Shown piece by piece: positions 6,677 to 9,756 of a DNA stretch of 9,756 nt. Made by a program: the position numbers and the translations under genes. Origin of the DNA: Planctomycetaceae bacterium (GTDB lineage: Bacteria > Planctomycetota > Planctomycetia > Pirellulales > Thermoguttaceae). The notes beneath the pieces are model-generated. The model made no database searches and was not told the origin of the DNA. It saw nothing but the letters and a program-made list of their open reading frames with translations. The number at the start of each line of letters is the position of its first letter. The first letter of the stretch is position 1. The stretch covers positions 1 through 9,756 of the forward strand of contig JAISBG010000699.1 of the NCBI GenBank assembly GCA_031266315.1. Reading direction: 5' to 3'.

Positions 6677-7885
6677 ATGACAGACACACTTAATGTTGCG
6701 TTGATTGGGCAGGGTTTTATGGGACGTTCTCACTCGAACGCATGGGGACAGGTTAATAAATTTTTCGATCCGCCCATCAAACCGGTTAAACATACCATTT
6801 ACGGAATGGAAGCGGAAAATCCGAAAAAATTCGCGGAAAAATGGGGGTGGAAAAACGCCTCAACCAATTGGGAAACATTGGTCAAATCACCGGAAATCGG
6901 TCTTGTTGACATTGTTACACCCAATTTCATGCACGCACCGCCCGCCAAAGCCGCTGTTGCCGCCGGAAAATCCTGCTCCTGCGAAAAACCAATTTCCGGC
7001 ACCTTAACCGAAGCACGTGAAATGGCAGAAGCCGCGAAAAAAGCCAATGTCGAAACTTTTGTCTGGTTCATTTACCGCCGTGTGCCAGCGGTTGCTTTGG
7101 CTCATCGGCTGGTCAAAGACGGAGCACTCGGTGAAATCCGGCATATTCGGGCAACTTATCTTCAGGATTGGGCAGATGAATCGGTTCCGTTTGCATGGCG
7201 GTTCAAGAAAGAATTTGCCGGAAGCGGCGCACACGGCGATCTCAACGCCCATATCATTGATATGACCCGATTTGTTACCGGTCTCGAAATCGACACCGTT
7301 TGCGGCGCAATTGCCGAAACATTCGTTAAACAACGCAAGATTATTGAACAGGATTCCGGTAGAGGAATTGTTACCGATGAACAAATGCGCTACGCAAAAG
7401 CGGATGCCGGAAGCGTTAAAATGGGCGATGTAACAGTTGACGATACTGTACTGTTTCTTGTTAAATACAACAGCGGCGCAGTTGGTTCTTACGAAGCGGC
7501 ACGGCAGGCAACCGGTAATCAAAACGCCAACAGTTTTGAAATTAACGGAACCAAAGGATCGCTCAAATTCAATTTCGAAAGCATGAACACGTTACAGTAT
7601 TATGACGCGACGCGACCGCGTGCAGTGCAAGGCTGGACAACAATTATGTGTACTCACGGTGGTGATCATGCTTATGTTGCCAATTATTGGCCCGATGCTC
7701 ACCTGATTGGCTATGAACATTGTTTTACCAGTATGGCGTACGATATTACGCTGAAACTGGCAGGCAAAACACCGACAGTTCCGCTTCCCGACTTCAACGA
7801 TGCCTACCAAACGCAACGTGTTCTCGAAGCCGCGCTCATTGCCGCCGCCGAAAAACACTGGGTCAAACTCGACGACGTAAAATAA
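6677..7885 (+). CDS. Gfo/Idh/MocA-family oxidoreductase
   Basis: This encodes 402 residues and a predicted NAD(P)-dependent dehydrogenase acting on a sugar, inositol or related polyol. The N-terminal Rossmann fold has LNVALIGQGFMGRSH, with G11-x-G13-x-x-G16 binding the dinucleotide. V-D-I-V-T-P-N (77-83) follows, then the family's E-K-P motif at 103-105, whose Lys104 is normally at the active site. The C-terminal alpha/beta domain holds G-D-L-N-A-H-I-I-D (187-195), where His192 and Asp195 correspond to the usual catalytic pair. There is no Tat or Sec signal, so it should be cytoplasmic, unlike the many secreted planctomycete members of the family. Length and motifs are complete. It is transcribed alone, with a strong ribosome site and repeats on both sides, so neighbours give no hint about the substrate. 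The family is certain; the exact substrate cannot be told from sequence. Confidence 0.93.
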   Translation: MTDTLNVALIGQGFMGRSHSNAWGQVNKFFDPPIKPVKHTIYGMEAENPKKFAEKWGWKNASTNWETLVKSPEIGLVDIVTPNFMHAPPAKAAVAAGKSCSCEKPISGTLTEAREMAEAAKKANVETFVWFIYRRVPAVALAHRLVKDGALGEIRHIRATYLQDWADESVPFAWRFKKEFAGSGAHGDLNAHIIDMTRFVTGLEIDTVCGAIAETFVKQRKIIEQDSGRGIVTDEQMRYAKADAGSVKMGDVTVDDTVLFLVKYNSGAVGSYEAARQATGNQNANSFEINGTKGSLKFNFESMNTLQYYDATRPRAVQGWTTIMCTHGGDHAYVANYWPDAHLIGYEHCFTSMAYDITLKLAGKTPTVPLPDFNDAYQTQRVLEAALIAAAEKHWVKLDDVK

Positions 7886-7910
7886 GGAACTTCTAAAAAG
7901 TTACAGTATT

Positions 7911-7969
7911 ATCCGCAGATTTTCGCGAATTGTTTTAAATTTCTCTCAATTCTGCGTAAATCTGTGGAT
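7911..7969. repeat. imperfect inverted repeat of the 'cgcagatttacgcag' type
   Basis: The left arm ATCCGCAGATTTTCGCGAAT (7911-7930) pairs imperfectly with ATTCTGCGTAAATCTGTGGAT (7949-7969) around an AT-rich loop. It starts 25 bases past the dehydrogenase stop and may act as its 3'-end structure. Word composition resembles the other dispersed spacer repeats in the window. Confidence 0.55.
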
Positions 7970-8064
7970 ATACTTTGTTATTGTTGTATTAGATATTTTT
8001 GTAACTATTTTTCTGGATTGATCCGAAACACGGAAGAAGCCCGATAGGGTTTTATTTTGATAAT

Positions 8065-8083
8065 CGCAGGTCTTTGACCTGCG
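8065..8083. repeat. perfect short hairpin CGCAGGTC/GACCTGCG
   Basis: This is an 8-bp perfect stem (8065-8072 with 8076-8083) around a TTT loop, more GC-rich than its surroundings. No T-run follows it directly on either strand, so it is better read as a small palindromic repeat than as a terminator. Confidence 0.5.
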
Positions 8084-8223
8084 GTCATACAGGTAATAGG
8101 TTCTGATGCCCCTCATTTTTTACGGCAATGAGTGGTGAACCGATTTCGCTCATCGGCACGGAATAGCCACACTCGGATATGGCAGAGAGGTGTTAAAGTA
8201 GGTAATTTAGAAATTCAGAAAAT

Positions 8224-8267
8224 AAAAAATCCGCCAGCCCTTGTAGAAAAGGACTGACGAATTTTTG
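8224..8267 (-). terminator. intrinsic terminator downstream of tRNA-Phe
   Basis: On the minus strand CGTCAGTCCTT is followed by a short loop and AAGGGCTGGCG, giving an 11-bp stem with G-T pairs, then GATTTTTTATT. An A-run precedes the stem, so it could work in both directions and could also end rightward transcripts. It lies about 50 bases past the tRNA 3' end. Confidence 0.75.
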
Positions 8268-8316
8268 TGATAATAGTGGAAAACCGACCAAACGTAATCA
8301 AATTTTCCCTTCACAC

Positions 8317-8389
<73 letters not shown>

Positions 8390-8413
8390 TTCAGAATAAA
8401 AACTAATCACAGC

Positions 8414-8441
8414 ATTTTACCAAAATCAATCTCATCGTCAA
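8414..8441 (-). promoter_or_regulatory. promoter of tRNA-Phe
   Basis: On the minus strand TTGACG (8436-8441) is followed after 16 bp by TAAAAT (8414-8419), 24 bases upstream of the tRNA 5' end. Position and spacing fit a sigma70-type promoter, so the tRNA need not depend on read-through from the gene at 8608-9231. Confidence 0.6.
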
Positions 8442-8607
8442 GTGGTTAGACCAAGAATATTGTAATTATCTTTTGTCGGATATTTTTGATTTCACACTAC
8501 GAGAATAATTCCATTTTCCGGTTGATTCTTGATATTTTGTAAATCTTTTTATTTTAATAGATTACAAATTATTTGTTTTTGTTTCGTCAAAGTTTCTATT
8601 GAATACT

Positions 8608-9231
8608 TTAACACGGTTTTACTTCAACGGTTGTTGTGGAAACAATGCGGACGACAATAATGGGTGTTCCTGATTTGAGTTCGTTTCCGGCGGTAACAGC
8701 TTCATATTCCATTGTCCGCTCCTGCTGATTGACAAGAACTTTGCCGGTTCCGGTTCCTGCTGCGGGAATTTTGATGTAAACATTACCCACAGAACCGACT
8801 AATGTTTTTTCTGAAATAGAACCGTCTGACTTCAAATTGGCAAGCGATAAGTAAAGATAATAAACAAGATAAACAGCAATTAAACCGGATGCTATTGCCA
8901 AAATAACGGAAACGAATTTTGACATTCCTCCGGTTAATCCGGCTAATCCGCCTAATCCGAAAAAGGTGATTCCCGCAATAACAGTTCGAAGCGATAAGAC
9001 CTTGAAAATATCCGCCGTTTGCGAATGTCCACCAGAAACGGAATCACCGCCAGCATCTCCACTATCGCCGATATCTCCGAAATCCCCGCCGTCTCCAACA
9101 TCATCAACATCCGCACCGCCAACACCGGAAATCATCATTAACAGTTGCAAAACCATCAGTGTTCCGCCGAAAACCGCACAAATGAAATAAATTCCCATCA
9201 AAGGACTGGTAATAAAATCAAAAAAAGTCAT
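8608..9231 (-). CDS. NfeD-like membrane protein with C-terminal OB-fold
   Basis: This encodes 207 residues from the ATG at 9229-9231. Predicted membrane helices are residues 11-36, 82-100 and 106-130. The loop between helices 1 and 2 (about 38-70) is a low-complexity Asp/Gly run (D-V-D-D-V-G-D-G-G-D pattern). S-L-R-T (80-83) just before helix 2 and F-F-G-L-G-G-L-A-G-L match the YuaF/short-NfeD group. Residues 142-206 form the NfeD OB-fold domain: T-L-V-G-S-V-G-N-V, then G-K-V-L-V, then ERTMEYEAVTAG, ending in an I-I-V-V and V-E-V-K-P strand pair. Relatives act with flotillin-like proteins in membrane organisation; no flotillin or protease partner lies in the window. An in-frame TTG six codons upstream is a weaker start. 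No Shine-Dalgarno is visible. An AT-rich stem (8537-8567) past the stop may end its transcript. Confidence 0.8.
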   Translation of the reverse strand: MTFFDFITSPLMGIYFICAVFGGTLMVLQLLMMISGVGGADVDDVGDGGDFGDIGDSGDAGGDSVSGGHSQTADIFKVLSLRTVIAGITFFGLGGLAGLTGGMSKFVSVILAIASGLIAVYLVYYLYLSLANLKSDGSISEKTLVGSVGNVYIKIPAAGTGTGKVLVNQQERTMEYEAVTAGNELKSGTPIIVVRIVSTTTVEVKPC

Positions 9232-9718
9232 AGCAATTAAAACAAACAAAGTAACAACATCAAAATACTAAAAAATAACATTTAAGGTCAACGCTTATCA
9301 CGAAGCATGATTATACGCGAAATGACACCCAAAAGTAAAGAGAGAGGACTTTTCGTATCTAAGAAGTTGGATTTTGTATTGCTTTTCTGTGTTATTTTTT
9401 AAAATCATGAAACATTGAGAAAAAAATAATTACGAAATACATAGAATTTTTGACCTGTTTTTTCTTTTGTCTTTCCGTAATATTCCCTAAATATTTCGTC
9501 TATTTTATGCGGTTTATGTTAAAAAACTAAGGGTTGCGATGATACCATTATGAGAACACCACCAAAATTTTCTCAAAAAAGAAAGATTTCTCTTGACATC
9601 CATCTTTGTTTGGTATAAACTTTACATCTCATTCAATGGCGATACATATGTTTTGCTGCTTTTGTGGTAAATGTTTCGCGATTATTTCAATAAAACCTTG
9701 TAAATAAGGAACTTAACA
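9232..9718. other. AT-rich divergent intergenic region
   Basis: This gap contains the upstream regions of the leftward NfeD-like gene and the rightward gene at 9719. For the leftward gene two weak promoter candidates exist on the minus strand: TATAAT at 9310-9315 with a poor -35, and TTGACC (9286-9291) with GTATTT (9263-9268), 17 bp apart. The rightward promoter is listed separately. From 9320 to 9590 I see only AT-rich sequence, with no supportable gene or RNA. Confidence 0.45.
9593..9621 (+). promoter_or_regulatory. sigma70-type promoter for the gene at 9719
   Basis: A consensus TTGACA at 9593-9598 is followed after 17 bp by TAAACT (9616-9621); the overlapping TATAAA (9614-9619) would give 15 bp. 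The start of transcription would be near 9628, leaving a leader of about 90 nt. Confidence 0.65.
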
Positions 9719-9756
9719 ATGAAAAACTTAGTAGAAAACGCTTCGGAAAATTCACG
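9719..9756 (+). CDS. start of an unidentified gene (12 codons, cut by window edge)
   Basis: ATG at 9719 is preceded by AAGGA (9706-9710) at an 8-base spacing and, further upstream, by a good promoter, so this looks like a real start. The visible peptide is MKNLVENASENS. It is hydrophilic and shows no signal peptide. It is too short to identify a family. Confidence 0.6.
   Translation, partial: MKNLVENASENS

Larger units (their letters stand above)
7886..8223. other. repeat-rich spacer after the dehydrogenase
   Basis: This spacer holds three separate inverted repeats: AACTT/AAGTT at 7888-7902, the ATCCGCAGATTTTCGCGAAT pair at 7911-7969, and a perfect GC-rich hairpin at 8065-8083. A short minus-strand frame (8085-8196) without a start of its own contains the peptide GYSVPMSEIGSPLIAV; I do not recognise it and do not call it a gene. 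Confidence 0.5.

Noticed and set aside
8085..8196. Short minus-strand frame with the peptide GYSVPMSEIGSPLIAV
   Set aside because: It has no start codon giving the full frame, no ribosome site, and adjoins a hairpin repeat; probably a relic or part of a repeat.

Overview
The window most likely comes from a planctomycete chromosome of moderate-to-low GC, probably assembled from a metagenome. Three signs point there. The first reading frame ends in an exact H-X9-DG motif, typical of the very numerous planctomycete DUF1559 proteins, and is followed by a small lipoprotein with a carboxypeptidase-regulatory-like fold. SecA is about 1286 residues long, with large insertions that E. coli SecA lacks. 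A Gfo/Idh/MocA-family dehydrogenase is also present. These are family-level judgements from reading the sequence; no database was searched.

Layout from left to right: the C-terminal end of a DUF1559 protein (1-147); a spacer holding a 120-bp imperfect palindromic element; a small lipoprotein gene (416-802); a strong hairpin; a composite hairpin-rich repeat (about 964-1137); a decayed IS5-type transposase on the minus strand (1138-1560); secA (1715-5575); a second, inverted copy of the composite repeat (5641-5833); a minus-strand gene for an acyl-carrier-protein-like protein without the usual serine (5868-6239); an AT-rich spacer with a second copy of the palindromic element; a sugar/inositol dehydrogenase-like gene (6677-7885); a spacer with more small inverted repeats; a terminator; tRNA-Phe(GAA) on the minus strand with its own promoter; an NfeD-like membrane protein gene on the minus strand (8608-9231); and, at the right edge, a promoter, leader and the first 12 codons of another gene.

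The genes do not form one pathway. SecA (export motor), NfeD-like protein (membrane quality control or organisation), the lipoprotein and the dehydrogenase look like ordinary genes, each in its own transcription unit and separated by repeat-rich spacers. I found no convincing new multi-gene system. The most interesting signals are: an apparent tandem multiplication of the helical-wing unit inside SecA, the inverted pair of composite repeats that brackets the IS remnant and secA, and the two related AT-rich palindromic elements.
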